From an uncultured Prevotella sp. (GTDB taxonomy: Bacteria > Bacteroidota > Bacteroidia > Bacteroidales > Bacteroidaceae): 64,000 nt of DNA. Shown one piece after another: positions 44,983-53,684 of this stretch. The notes under the pieces were generated by a model. The model searched no databases. It was not told where the DNA came from and saw only the letters and a list, made by a program, of their open reading frames with translations. Where the stretch lies: positions 1-64,000 of the forward strand of contig CAJOCR010000015.1 of the NCBI GenBank assembly GCA_905236755.1. The letters are read 5' to 3'. The stretch's first letter is position 1. Each line of letters starts with the position of its first letter. The translations under genes were made by a program, and so were the position numbers.

Positions 44983-47232
44983 ATGAGGAAATTATGGTCT
45001 TTAATAGTGGCCGTATTTTCAGCCACTCTATTATTTGCACAGGTTGATGCTCGACAGAAGTTGTCGTTAGCAACACAAATGTTTTTGAAGGATCGTAGTT
45101 CAAAATCTATTGCACTGAGAACTACGGCTAGTCAAGGACGCGAGATTATTCCCGAACATAAAAGTAGTATGTATTCTGCTCCAGATACATTAAATGGTAA
45201 GCTTTATCTCTCTGCTTTTCTACATCTTAAGAATGTGGAGGATAAATCGTTGCTACTTGCAAAAGGAGTTATTATCCAATGTGAGTTTAATGATGGTCTT
45301 GTTACAGCTCTAATACCTGTTGATTCTGTTCTTGCTGTGGCTTCGCTTACTCATGTAAGTCGTATCAATGCAGCATCGCCTATGACTACTTTCACGAATA
45401 AGGCACAGATGGTGACATATACCCATGATGTACTTACTCATTCTTCATTAGCTTCGAAGACAGGCGTTTCTTCTGCCTACGATGGAAAAGGTGTGCTACT
45501 TGGAATTATTGATATGGGTATCGATTTTCAGCATATTGCTTTTAAGGATATGTATGGGAATAGTCGTATAAAGAGAGCTTACGTATATGATGGTTCTTCG
45601 GCTGTCGAATATGAAACGATAACAGATACAGCACCGACAACCGATTGTGCCACTGAGGATCACGGCACTCATACCTCTTCAACGGCAGGCGGTTCAAGCG
45701 TTATCATAGAAGGAAGGTCTGTATTTGTTACCGATAACCATTCTATTGCCAGCTATGGTGGTATGGCACCTGCTGCCGACCTTTATCTCGCAGGAATAAA
45801 AGACCTAAAGAATACATATATAGCTAATGCTTTTCAAAAGATGTGTGATTATGCTGATGCTCATAATCAGTCCATTGTTGTGAGCAACAGCTGGGGAAGT
45901 CAGGAGGGCTTCCATGATGGAACGGGCGATTTGGCTTGTGTCATCAATCAATATTTTGGGGATGAGCATCCAAATCATATATGTCTTTTTGCTGCAGCTA
46001 ATGAAGCAGGTAAAGAGACACATCAATATCCTGGAGGTTATTATCTGCAGGGCAAAACATCTTCAGCCCAACCTTTAGGAACAGTTCTTTTTTCAACAAA
46101 CGGCAATGGCGGTTACCTCTATAATAACGTGATAGCCAATATTTGTACATCTGAAGCCTTTGATGGCGGAAGTCTGGTGTGCAAGGTTTATGTGCTTGAT
46201 ATTTTCACTGGCGAAGTTCTTGGAAAAGGACAGATGCAACTGGGCAATGCTGTATATGCAAGAATCACTGGACTTTCTGAATTCTATAGTGGTTCACTCA
46301 TGTTATATAAGAATACAGGAGATGGAGGCAAGGTTCAGCTTCTACTTGAAGCGTCAAACTTCAGGTCAAAGTCGGCAAAGGGAAACAAGAGCAACTATAT
46401 CCTTGCTCTTCAGGTTTATCCTTATGAAGGTGAGTGTAATATGAATATCTGGGGAGGAAATGGTGCTATCTTTACCAATGTTCCTTTGTCTAATGGACTT
46501 GTTTGGACGAAGGGCTCAGATGATTCTTCTATTAGTGATGAAGCTACAATAGATAATGTTATAGCTGTTGGTGCTTATGTGTCAAGTAAGGTAGTTACCG
46601 ATTACAAAGGTAATTCTCATATTTATGATTATGCCAAGAATGATATAGCACCTTTCTCTGGCTATCAGATAGAGGGGTGTGGAGCATCGGGCAAGATGTT
46701 GCCATGGATATGTGCCCCAGGTGCAACTATTACTGCTGCAGTAAATTCCTATCATGTTAACAACGGATATATTGATGATTATAATGAAGCCTATTCTCTT
46801 TATCGTGTTAATAACGATGTCAGGAATCCTTATGGTAATATGAATGGCACATCTATGTCAACTCCTATTGTTGCAGGAATAGTAGCTCTATGGTTGCAGG
46901 CTTCAATGGACGATAATGCTGTTATAAAGAACCTAACTGTGTCTAAGGTAAAGGAGATAATGGCGAGTACAGCCATTAAGGATGATTATGTAACAACAGG
47001 AATCAATGCCAGTCACTTTGGCAATGGTAAGATAAATGCTCTTGCAGGCATTAATGTCATTTTGGGTAACAACACCCTATCTCTTACTGATGATATTCCT
47101 CATATAACTAATGGTAACAACAGTAGTTTTACCACAAAAGTATATAATCTTCAGGGTCAGCAAGTTAGCAATATTAATACCCGTGGAATATATATTGTTA
47201 ATGGAAAAAAAGAGTTAGGAGTTAGGAAATAG
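44983..47232 (+). CDS. Secreted subtilisin-like serine protease (S8) with type IX-like tail
   Basis: The 749-aa protein has a signal peptide (TLLFAQ), an S8 catalytic domain with the triad in order: Asp in GIIDMGIDFQ, His in EDHGTHTSSTAGG, Ser in NGTSMSTPIVAG. An insert of about 200 residues separates the His and Ser parts, as in other Bacteroidetes S8 proteases. The C-terminal about 60 residues (VYNLQGQQVSNINTRGIYIVNGKKELGVRK, given here as two pieces: VYNLQGQQ and RGIYIVNGKK) resemble the type A sorting domain recognised by the type IX secretion system. It is probably exported to the surface. It stands alone; a bidirectional terminator follows. Confidence 0.9.
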   Translation: MRKLWSLIVAVFSATLLFAQVDARQKLSLATQMFLKDRSSKSIALRTTASQGREIIPEHKSSMYSAPDTLNGKLYLSAFLHLKNVEDKSLLLAKGVIIQCEFNDGLVTALIPVDSVLAVASLTHVSRINAASPMTTFTNKAQMVTYTHDVLTHSSLASKTGVSSAYDGKGVLLGIIDMGIDFQHIAFKDMYGNSRIKRAYVYDGSSAVEYETITDTAPTTDCATEDHGTHTSSTAGGSSVIIEGRSVFVTDNHSIASYGGMAPAADLYLAGIKDLKNTYIANAFQKMCDYADAHNQSIVVSNSWGSQEGFHDGTGDLACVINQYFGDEHPNHICLFAAANEAGKETHQYPGGYYLQGKTSSAQPLGTVLFSTNGNGGYLYNNVIANICTSEAFDGGSLVCKVYVLDIFTGEVLGKGQMQLGNAVYARITGLSEFYSGSLMLYKNTGDGGKVQLLLEASNFRSKSAKGNKSNYILALQVYPYEGECNMNIWGGNGAIFTNVPLSNGLVWTKGSDDSSISDEATIDNVIAVGAYVSSKVVTDYKGNSHIYDYAKNDIAPFSGYQIEGCGASGKMLPWICAPGATITAAVNSYHVNNGYIDDYNEAYSLYRVNNDVRNPYGNMNGTSMSTPIVAGIVALWLQASMDDNAVIKNLTVSKVKEIMASTAIKDDYVTTGINASHFGNGKINALAGINVILGNNTLSLTDDIPHITNGNNSSFTTKVYNLQGQQVSNINTRGIYIVNGKKELGVRK

Positions 47233-47280
47233 TATTTAGAAGCACACAGCGCAAAAGTATTTTTTCCATCTTTCAATTTA

Positions 47281-47302
47281 AAAGCTTCGTTTGCGAAGCT
47301 TT
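47281..47302. terminator. Bidirectional terminator between convergent genes
   Basis: AAAGCTTCG (47281-47289) and CGAAGCTTT (47294-47302) form a perfect 9-bp stem with a TTTG loop, flanked by A and T runs. It serves the protease and the minus-strand gene. Confidence 0.75.
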
Positions 47303-47306
47303 TAGG

Positions 47307-47834
47307 CTATATCTTTGTCATTTTATATCCAAGATGATAAAGTTCTATCGCCATTCCCATTAAATACATTTGGTGAATACTGGCAACAAAGAGAAGGAAT
47401 GCATCTTTTGTTCCTGGTTCAACAGTCTCATGACGAAGAATATTGTAAACTCTTTCGGCACAATCGCCAACAAGATTTTGAAGTTGCTTGCGTTCTTCCT
47501 CGTTGAGCAACAGAACTTCTTCACGAATGAAATCGTCCATGTTATCAAATCCTCGTTTGTCACGAAGATAGGCGTAGAGGTTTTCTACCTTCGAATATAC
47601 TTCCCATTCTGTATCCCAATATTTAGCAAGTGCCATGCCTACATAAAATATCCAGCCGAGGGCAACAGTAGGATAGGAGTTAAACTCGCGTGCCCCGTCA
47701 GGAAGATAGGCATTTCCTATTTTCTCCCATAGTTCCTCTATATCAGGACATTCAGGCATACGTTCATCAATCTTGCCTTTAGCAAGGAAATATTCGTGAA
47801 GATCTTTATTTAGTCTTGTTTCAAAGTTTTCCAT
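47307..47834 (-). CDS. Uncharacterised helical protein
   Basis: The 175-aa protein is not recognised. It is acidic and predicted mostly alpha-helical, without signal peptide or membrane segment. PTVALGWIFYVGMALAKYWD and FLLFVASIHQMYLMGMAIEL are the most hydrophobic stretches and may form a helical bundle core. The start overlaps the FKBP stop (TAATG), so the two are translationally coupled, with FKBP first. This suggests that they work together, perhaps in folding or stress response, but no function can be assigned. Confidence 0.75.
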   Translation of the reverse strand: MENFETRLNKDLHEYFLAKGKIDERMPECPDIEELWEKIGNAYLPDGAREFNSYPTVALGWIFYVGMALAKYWDTEWEVYSKVENLYAYLRDKRGFDNMDDFIREEVLLLNEEERKQLQNLVGDCAERVYNILRHETVEPGTKDAFLLFVASIHQMYLMGMAIELYHLGYKMTKI

Positions 47835-48232
47835 TATGCAATACCTAAGAGTTCAATATCAAAAATAAGAGTGGAACCACCTGGGATTCCTGGTTGTGAG
47901 AATTTTCCATATCCAAGTTCTGCAGGGATATATATTTCCCAACGGTCGCCTACGTGCATTTGCTGTATGGCAATAATCCAACCTTCTATGAGGTCGCTAA
48001 GGCGCATAGCTAAAGGTGTGCCTCCGCGGCTTGAATCGAATTTCTTGCCATTAATAGTCCAACCTGTGTAGTGAGCCGTGATGATGCTACGACGTTGTGG
48101 CTGAGGGCTATTAGCGTCGGCCTTCTTTATTACCTTATAATATATACCTCGTGGTAGAGCCATCACACCTTCTTCTTGTGCTTTATCCTTGAGCCATTGA
48201 AGATTTTTTTCTATATATTCTTTCTTTGCCAT
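47834..48232 (-). CDS. FKBP-type peptidyl-prolyl isomerase
   Basis: The 132-aa protein has an FKBP domain (about 45-130; ITAHYTGWTINGKKFDSS, GWIIAIQQMHVGDRWEIYIPAELGYG, GGSTLIFDIELL). An N-terminal helical part (1-40) is short, and there is no signal peptide, so it is cytoplasmic. It is the first gene of a two-gene operon. Typical FKBP active-site aromatics (Tyr, Phe, Trp, Ile, Tyr) are mostly kept. Confidence 0.93.
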   Translation of the reverse strand: MAKKEYIEKNLQWLKDKAQEEGVMALPRGIYYKVIKKADANSPQPQRRSIITAHYTGWTINGKKFDSSRGGTPLAMRLSDLIEGWIIAIQQMHVGDRWEIYIPAELGYGKFSQPGIPGGSTLIFDIELLGIA

Positions 48233-48372
48233 AGTGTTAGTATGATTTTGAGTGCAAATGTACTTAAAAAAGTCGAAACATTTTCATGTTATGCCATAGG
48301 AATGTGTTGTCATTCAAAAGAAAATTGTAATTTTGCAGCATTAAAGATTGTTTTTAACGAACAACACATAGA

Positions 48373-49008
48373 ATGAGGATATTACATCTTTCGGATACAC
48401 ACGGGCATCATCGTGAACTGACGGCTTTGCCACAGGCAGATGTTGTTGTTCATTCGGGTGATATCACTTTTCATGGTAGTTATGAAGAGGTGATAGATTT
48501 CGTTCGTTGGTATTCGGAATTGCCTTTCGGTAGAAAGCTGTTTATAGCAGGAAACCACGATTTTGTGTTAGGAGGAAAGCAAGGCGATGGTATGGATATG
48601 CGAGATGAGATAAATGATTTATTACCTGAAGATACGCATTATCTTTGTTATTCAGGTGTTGAAATTAGCGGTTATCAATTCTATGGCATTCCTATGTTTC
48701 GTTCTTCAGTTGGAGATACAAGTTATGAGCGTTTTTATTCTTCTATACCGCAGAATACTGATGTGTTGGTAACTCATCAACCACCATTGGGTGTTCTTGA
48801 TGGAGGAGAGTATAAGGGGCAACCATATAATTATGGTAATGCCATTTTGCTGGAAAAAGTAAAGTCTGTTTCGCCAAAGCTTCATCTTTTTGGCCACGAT
48901 CATAATGTTTTTGGAAACATGGTTGTTGATGGTATTCGTTTTTCGAATGGAGCCTTAGCGGGACATGCTTGTGAGTTGATTAGAGAACCAGAAATAATAG
49001 AAATATAA
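48373..49008 (+). CDS. Calcineurin-like metallophosphoesterase
   Basis: The 211-aa protein has the complete dimetal signature: SDTHGHH, HSGDITFHG, AGNHDFVLGG and FGHDHNVFGN. Such small enzymes hydrolyse phosphodiesters or phosphomonoesters; the substrate is not predictable. The start at 48373 is right after an AT-rich leader. It is followed 4 bp later by the kinase-like gene, so they form an operon. Confidence 0.9.
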   Translation: MRILHLSDTHGHHRELTALPQADVVVHSGDITFHGSYEEVIDFVRWYSELPFGRKLFIAGNHDFVLGGKQGDGMDMRDEINDLLPEDTHYLCYSGVEISGYQFYGIPMFRSSVGDTSYERFYSSIPQNTDVLVTHQPPLGVLDGGEYKGQPYNYGNAILLEKVKSVSPKLHLFGHDHNVFGNMVVDGIRFSNGALAGHACELIREPEIIEI

Positions 49009-49012
49009 AGAT

Positions 49013-49588
49013 ATGATAATAACAATAGCACGTCAATGTGGTTGTGGAGCTATCCATGTAGGAGATATTCTTGCACAACACTATGGTATTCCTCTTTATA
49101 CTCGTCAGGCTCTTTTGAAGATGGCAGAAGAAAAGGGGATTATTCAACAGTTGGATGATTTTTTTGATGAACGTCCAGTTGATGAACTTCGATTTGCCAT
49201 TTCTGCTGATTATGCTCATGAGGATAATTATCTGCAGGCGAAACCTATAAAAATGGTACAAGATATGATTGGTTCAAAGAGTTGTATCATCATAGGTCGT
49301 TGCGGAAACTATATTTTCCGTAATAGAAAAGATTTGGTTTCAGTTTTTCTTAAGGGCGATATGACTTCACGAGTGAAAACCATGATGGAGGAAGGCTTGA
49401 AAGAGCAAGAAGCAAAAGATTTTGTAGAGCATACTGATGACTGTAGAGTGCGCTACCATAAATACTATACAGGGCTTACATGGGGTAATGCTGCTGATTA
49501 TGATTTGTGTATTGATTCATGTAAACTTTCGCCAGAGCAAACCTCAGAAATAATAGAAAAATATGTTGCGGCTATTGGAGTAAAATAG
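49013..49588 (+). CDS. Cytidylate-kinase-like protein
   Basis: The 191-aa protein starts MIITIARQCGCGAIHVGDIL, a variant P-loop in which the usual GSGG/GK signature is changed to CGCGA. IIGRCGNYIFRNR and VRYHKYYTGLTWGNAADYDL match the Cytidylate_kin2 family common in Bacteroidetes and Firmicutes. The true cytidylate kinase is a different subfamily, so CMP need not be the substrate. It lies 4 bp downstream of the metallophosphoesterase gene. Confidence 0.85.
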   Translation: MIITIARQCGCGAIHVGDILAQHYGIPLYTRQALLKMAEEKGIIQQLDDFFDERPVDELRFAISADYAHEDNYLQAKPIKMVQDMIGSKSCIIIGRCGNYIFRNRKDLVSVFLKGDMTSRVKTMMEEGLKEQEAKDFVEHTDDCRVRYHKYYTGLTWGNAADYDLCIDSCKLSPEQTSEIIEKYVAAIGVK

Positions 49589-49599
49589 AATACAACTCC

Positions 49600-49660
49600 A
49601 GCTTTATCAATGTCTTTTTCAACTCCACCCAGCCTCCCCTTCATAAGGGGAGGAGAAAAA
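49600..49660. repeat. GC-rich hairpin repeat upstream of lrgA
   Basis: CAACTCCACCCAGCCTCCCC and AAGGGGAGGAG (about 49645) form a hairpin. A related sequence with CAACTCCACCCGATC and AAGGGGAGGAGG lies at 51049-51083. This is a second, GC-rich family of dispersed palindromes. Confidence 0.5.
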
Positions 49661-49670
49661 AGGATAACAA

Positions 49671-50030
49671 ATGAAATACGTAATACAGTTTTTGATAATC
49701 ATTCTTTTCTCGTTTATAGGCGAGATACTTCATTATATCTTGCCGTTACCTGTTCCTGCAAGTATATACGGTATAATACTGCTTTTTATTGCATTGGAAA
49801 CGAAGATAGTTAAGGTTAAGGATATTCGTGAAGTGAGCATGTTTCTTATTGCGGTAATGCCTGTGATGTTTATTCCTGCTGCAGTGGGACTTATTGATAC
49901 ATGGGATAGTATAGCAGAATTTGCAGTTCAATATCTGGTAGTTATTTTGGTTAGTACCATAATTGTGATGGCATCTGCAGGAATAGTAACGCAGTATGTT
50001 ATACGTAAAGGAAAGGAGAAAAGAATATGA
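49671..50030 (+). CDS. LrgA/CidA-family membrane protein
   Basis: The 119-aa protein has four hydrophobic helices (FLIIILFSFIGEILHYI, ASIYGIILLFIALE, MFLIAVMPVMFIPAAVG and YLVVILVSTIIVMASAG). LrgA/CidA proteins are holin-like and work with LrgB; functions suggested are control of murein hydrolases, or pyruvate transport in other bacteria. It overlaps lrgB by 4 bp (ATGA), showing tight coupling. No LytSR regulator is seen. Confidence 0.9.
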   Translation: MKYVIQFLIIILFSFIGEILHYILPLPVPASIYGIILLFIALETKIVKVKDIREVSMFLIAVMPVMFIPAAVGLIDTWDSIAEFAVQYLVVILVSTIIVMASAGIVTQYVIRKGKEKRI

Positions 50031-50719
50031 AAGAGATGTTAGAAGAGTCGGTTTTCTTAGGTGTGCTCCTTAGTTTGGGTGCATATTTTATAGGTATGTA
50101 TCTTAAACGCAAGACGGGATGGGCTATCTGTAACCCTTTTGTTGTAGCTGTGGTATTGATAGTTGTATTCCTTCTCCTGACAGGCATACCTTATACAACA
50201 TATAATCAAGGTTCGCATATTATAAGCTATTTGCTTACTCCTGCAACAATTTGTTTGGCAGTACCATTATATCAGCAGGTAGAACTACTGAAAAAGAACT
50301 ACAAAGCAGTAGCAGCTGGTATTGTTGCAGGAGTGATAACATCTGCTTGCACTATTCTTGTGATGGCTATGCTTTTCCATTTTGATCATTCTGCTTATGT
50401 TACTTTTTTGCCTAAGTCAATTACTATGGCTATAGGTATGGGAATAACACAAGAGTTAGGAGGAAATGTATCGGTAACAGTAACAGCTATTGCTCTTACT
50501 GGGATTGCAGGAAGTCTTATTGCTGATAAGCTTCTGCATGTATTTCATATAGAAGAACCTATAGCCAAGGGTATTGCTATAGGTAGTGCTTCGCACGCTA
50601 TGGGTACGGCACGAGCTATGGAGATGGGACAAGTTGAAGGAGCAATGAGTGGCTTGTCAATAGTTGTAAGTGGCATCATAACAGTAATTTCTGCCACATT
50701 ATTTTCGTGGTTGTATTAG
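50027..50719 (+). CDS. LrgB-family membrane protein
   Basis: The 230-aa protein has about six membrane helices and the family signature TFLPKSITMAIGMGITQELGG (given as LPKSITMAIG), with SASHAMGTARAMEMGQVEGAMSGL (SHAMGTARA) near the C-terminus. It is the partner of the preceding LrgA protein in a two-gene operon. The transported compound or hydrolase under control is unknown. Confidence 0.92.
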   Translation: MKEMLEESVFLGVLLSLGAYFIGMYLKRKTGWAICNPFVVAVVLIVVFLLLTGIPYTTYNQGSHIISYLLTPATICLAVPLYQQVELLKKNYKAVAAGIVAGVITSACTILVMAMLFHFDHSAYVTFLPKSITMAIGMGITQELGGNVSVTVTAIALTGIAGSLIADKLLHVFHIEEPIAKGIAIGSASHAMGTARAMEMGQVEGAMSGLSIVVSGIITVISATLFSWLY

Positions 50720-50756
50720 TGTCTTAGAAAAAAAATAAAAAAAAGTGGTAGATTTA

Positions 50757-50788
50757 TTTGGTCAGTTCCCAAAATAGTTATACCTTTG
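50757..50788 (+). promoter_or_regulatory. Promoter of the tRNA-Lys pair
   Basis: TTTG (50757-50760), 20 bp, TACCTTTG (50781-50788): an excellent match to the Bacteroidetes promoter. It begins transcription about 10-15 bp before the first tRNA. Confidence 0.8.
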
Positions 50789-50808
50789 CAACCGCAAATA
50801 AGAAATGA

Positions 50809-50881
50809 GCACCCTTAGCTCAGTTGGTAGAGCAACTGACTCTTAATCAGTGGGTCTAGGGTTCGAATCCCTAAGGGTGTA
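50809..50881 (+). tRNA. tRNA-Lys(CTT), first copy
   Basis: The 73-nt cloverleaf has acceptor stem GCACCCT/AGGGTGT (first pair G-U), D-arm GCTCAGTTGGTAGAGC, anticodon arm ACTGA-CTCTTAA-TCAGT with anticodon CTT (reads AAG), and T-arm TAGGG-TTCGAAT-CCCTA. CCA is not encoded. A strong promoter is upstream. The second, identical copy follows after 36 nt. Confidence 0.95.
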
Positions 50882-50917
50882 CAATTTCGATTAAGATTTG
50901 TATCATCTCTTATTTAT

Positions 50918-50990
50918 GCACCCTTAGCTCAGTTGGTAGAGCAACTGACTCTTAATCAGTGGGTCTAGGGTTCGAATCCCTAAGGGTGTA
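50918..50990 (+). tRNA. tRNA-Lys(CTT), second copy
   Basis: It is identical over 73 nt to the gene at 50809-50881. The 36-nt spacer is AT-rich and has no promoter, so both are cut from one transcript. A rho-independent terminator follows 5 nt after the end. Confidence 0.95.
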
Positions 50991-50994
50991 CATT

Positions 50995-51033
50995 AAAAGA
51001 GCCAAACAGATTTATTTTGTTTGGCTCTTTTTG
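50995..51033 (+). terminator. Terminator of the tRNA-Lys transcript
   Basis: AAAAGAGCCAAACA and TGTTTGGCTCTTTTT form a long perfect stem and a T tract, ending the tRNA pair transcript. Confidence 0.9.
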
Positions 51034-51044
51034 TATTTTGTCTT

Positions 51045-51084
51045 TCCAACTCCACCCGATCACTTTTTTATAAGGGGAGGAGGG
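51045..51084. repeat. GC-rich hairpin repeat, second copy
   Basis: CAACTCCACCCGATC and AAGGGGAGGAGGGC, related to the element at 49600-49660. It lies beside the stop of the minus-strand tail-domain gene. Confidence 0.5.
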
Positions 51085-51531
51085 CTATTTCTTAACGAAT
51101 TTGATAAGATTGTTGTCTTGCTGAAGCAGGTATATGCCTGTGTTTAGGCTACTAAGGTTTAACTCAAGGGTTTGCCCCGTTGACTGTTGGCTTGAAATCT
51201 TGTTTCCTTGAAAATCAAAGAGGTTTACTACATCACCAGAAACAAGACCAGAAATAGTTATTTTATCATCGTGTAGTCCCGATACTGACATTATGTTTGC
51301 CTTGTCGAGACAATTCTTGCATGCAATATCAGAAATAGTCTGTGCGAGTAGTGAACGAGTGTAGGTGTTGTCGCTCCATTTAAGCACTACATTAGCATCG
51401 TCATCATACGAAATCTCAACTACTCTTTTGTGAGCCGCTGTTCCGTTGATAGTTATGCTTTGGTTTTTAACTCCTGCCAATGTAGTTAGGCAGAAGAGAA
51501 AAAGTAAAGCTGATGTGATGCAATGTTTCAT
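51085..51531 (-). CDS. Small secreted protein with type IX-like C-terminal domain
   Basis: The 148-aa protein has a signal peptide (about 1-19, LFLFCLTTLAG), a short body (about 20-90) with ITINGTAAHKRVVEISYDDD, and a C-terminal domain (about 90-148; GDVVNLFDFQGNKISS and LNTGIYLLQQDNNLIKFVKK, 20 residues) resembling a sorting or beta-sandwich tail. The body is too small for an enzyme. It is divergent from another tail-domain gene at 51742. An adhesin or surface spacer role is possible; there is no known function. Confidence 0.7.
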   Translation of the reverse strand: MKHCITSALLFLFCLTTLAGVKNQSITINGTAAHKRVVEISYDDDANVVLKWSDNTYTRSLLAQTISDIACKNCLDKANIMSVSGLHDDKITISGLVSGDVVNLFDFQGNKISSQQSTGQTLELNLSSLNTGIYLLQQDNNLIKFVKK

Positions 51532-51741
51532 GTTTACAGGTTAAAGTTATATTTTGCAAATATAGTATTTTTGTTTATTGGGTATTTATCTATGAAAGAA
51601 TAATTTCTTATACTTTTTTATTATTAACATTGTATATGTTATATGTTAAAAAATATAAAGGATGTAATAAAACAGATGGTTTGAGGTTATTGTGTTCATG
51701 CGTTTTTGTTATATTTGCAAAGGTTAATAGAATATTTGGAT

Positions 51742-52053
51742 ATGACAAAACGTTTACTTACTATACTTTTTATAGTTCCAATGCTCTTTGGAACAATGGT
51801 GACAAAGGCTGCTGAAACAGAAGCTGAGATAGGTATTTCTCAGCCTCAGACAGAGGTTGAAATCATTGTTGAGCAGGGCGCGATTCGTGTTGTTGGCGCT
51901 GTGGGCGAAGTGATGCACGTGTATAATGTTACTGGTGTTGAGGTGATGAATATACGTGTTGAGAGTCAGGATAAGCGTTTTCATGTGAATCTGCCAAAGG
52001 GATTCTATATTATAAAGGTTGGTAAGGTCGTTCGAAAGGTTTATCTAAGATAA
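51742..52053 (+). CDS. Secreted mini-protein consisting almost only of a type IX-like tail domain
   Basis: The 103-aa protein starts at the ATG at 51742 (MTKRLLTILFIVPMLFG), with a signal peptide of about 24 residues. The rest (about 40-103) has the sorting-domain pattern: GAIRVVGAVGEVMHVYNVTG, then LPKGFYIIKVGKVVRKVYLR. So there is no cargo between signal and tail. It may be a truncated relic, a free tail that occupies the sorting machine, or a structural protein. A -7-like TATTTG lies close to the start. The L,D-transpeptidase gene follows by 30 bp. Confidence 0.7.
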   Translation: MTKRLLTILFIVPMLFGTMVTKAAETEAEIGISQPQTEVEIIVEQGAIRVVGAVGEVMHVYNVTGVEVMNIRVESQDKRFHVNLPKGFYIIKVGKVVRKVYLR

Positions 52054-52083
52054 CCATCTATTACCAAGAAATAGCGTTTTGTC

Positions 52084-53655
52084 TTGAGTTTTTTAAAGAA
52101 TCTTCTTTTTTTATTTATCGTTGCTTCAGTAATAGCTGGTTGCAAAGATAATGTTGTCAATCCAAATAAAGACCTTACACTCCAGGATTATGAATCTTTG
52201 GATACCTCGTTATATGCGTTGAATTCTCACCGCATAAGAGAGAATATTGCACAGTTGGTGAAGGCTGATGTCGATTCTATGCAGGCAGATTTCAAGACAA
52301 AGAGTCACTATATTGTTAATGGTACTTTCCTTTGGATTGATCGTCATGGATTAAAATCTCAGGTTGATACCTTGGTTAGCTATTTACAAGAAGTGAAAGA
52401 AATGGGTTTTTCTCCAAAGAAATTTCGTGTATCACAGATAGAAAAAGATTTGAGGCGTGCTCGCGAGTTAGATTTTGATACTGCTCAAAACAATATAAAT
52501 CGAGTGATGGCACGTTTGGAATATAACCTTACGAAAGCGTATTTAAGATATGTTACAGGGCAGAGGTTTGGTTATATGAATCCTGCTTATGTATTCAACA
52601 GACTTGATGCTATGGATGGAGATTCTGTTCATATAAGATATCGTGGTTTGTTTGCTATACCAATGGAGAAGCCTGGCAAGCATTTCTATTCTGAGGCTTT
52701 GAGTAAGATAGCCAATGATAGTGTGCCACTGTATCTGTGTGAAATACAACCAAAGAGCAAGCTTTATTACAAACTAAAGGATATGCTAAAAGATGCAGCC
52801 ACAGAGGAAGCGCGTGCAAAGATTCTTTGTAATATGGAGCGATGCCGTTGGCGACAGTTAAACTATCCGCAGATGCATAGCAAATATGTATTGGTAAATA
52901 TTCCTTCCTTTCATCTTGTGGCTGTTGATGGAGATTCTGTTCTTGAGATGCGTGTAGGTTGTGGTACCTTTGCAACTAAAACTCCTTTGCTCACAAGTGA
53001 GATAATGCGAATGGATGTTAATCCGCAATGGGTAATTCCTCATTCAATAATTAAGAATACGATATTGAATCAGGTAGGGAATAGAAGCTATTGGGCACGT
53101 CATCATTATTTTGTACGTGAGAAGAATACTGGTAGAATAATTCCATATGATAATATCACTCGTGAGATGCTCACCAGTGGAAAGTATTATGTCATTCAAC
53201 AAGGAGGAAAGGGTAATTCTCTTGGAAGAATTATTTTTCGTTTCAAGAATTCTTTCTCGGTATTCCTTCATGATACATCTCAACCAGGAGTGTTTAATCG
53301 TGAGGATAGGGGAGTGAGTCATGGTTGTGTGCGAGTTGAGAAGCCATTCGAACTTGCCTGTTTTATGCTTGAGGAAAAGAATGAGAGACTTATAGAGAAA
53401 ATTAGATATTCGATGACTGCGCCCTTGGGTGGCGAGGATACCACTATTCCACGTGAAGAACGAGAACGTAATCAAGAAGGTGTGGAGAAACTTGATCGTG
53501 CCATGATGATTGGTTCGGTGAATGTTAAACCTAAAGTGCCGTTGTTTATAACCTATTATACATTGTTCCCAAATAAGGATGGAGTTATACAAAACTATGC
53601 TGATGTGTATGGGTATGATAGGGAAATATTTAAAGTGCTGAAGAACTATTTGTAA
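52084..53655 (+). CDS. L,D-transpeptidase (YkuD family), lipoprotein
   Basis: These enzymes form 3-3 cross-links in peptidoglycan. The 523-aa protein starts at a TTG at 52084; no in-frame ATG lies between the upstream TAG and the lipobox VIAGC, so TTG is the likely start. The lipoprotein signal is followed by a helical peptidoglycan-binding-like region (about 25-255), and the YkuD domain (about 270-455) with the catalytic motif HGCVRVE. This layout follows the LdtD/YcbB class. It may be in one transcript with the preceding mini-protein (30 bp) and precedes an ECF sigma operon, so it may belong to an envelope stress response. Confidence 0.9.
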   Translation: MSFLKNLLFLFIVASVIAGCKDNVVNPNKDLTLQDYESLDTSLYALNSHRIRENIAQLVKADVDSMQADFKTKSHYIVNGTFLWIDRHGLKSQVDTLVSYLQEVKEMGFSPKKFRVSQIEKDLRRARELDFDTAQNNINRVMARLEYNLTKAYLRYVTGQRFGYMNPAYVFNRLDAMDGDSVHIRYRGLFAIPMEKPGKHFYSEALSKIANDSVPLYLCEIQPKSKLYYKLKDMLKDAATEEARAKILCNMERCRWRQLNYPQMHSKYVLVNIPSFHLVAVDGDSVLEMRVGCGTFATKTPLLTSEIMRMDVNPQWVIPHSIIKNTILNQVGNRSYWARHHYFVREKNTGRIIPYDNITREMLTSGKYYVIQQGGKGNSLGRIIFRFKNSFSVFLHDTSQPGVFNREDRGVSHGCVRVEKPFELACFMLEEKNERLIEKIRYSMTAPLGGEDTTIPREERERNQEGVEKLDRAMMIGSVNVKPKVPLFITYYTLFPNKDGVIQNYADVYGYDREIFKVLKNYL

Positions 53656-53684
53656 TATAGTATTGACGAATAAACAAGAAGAAT

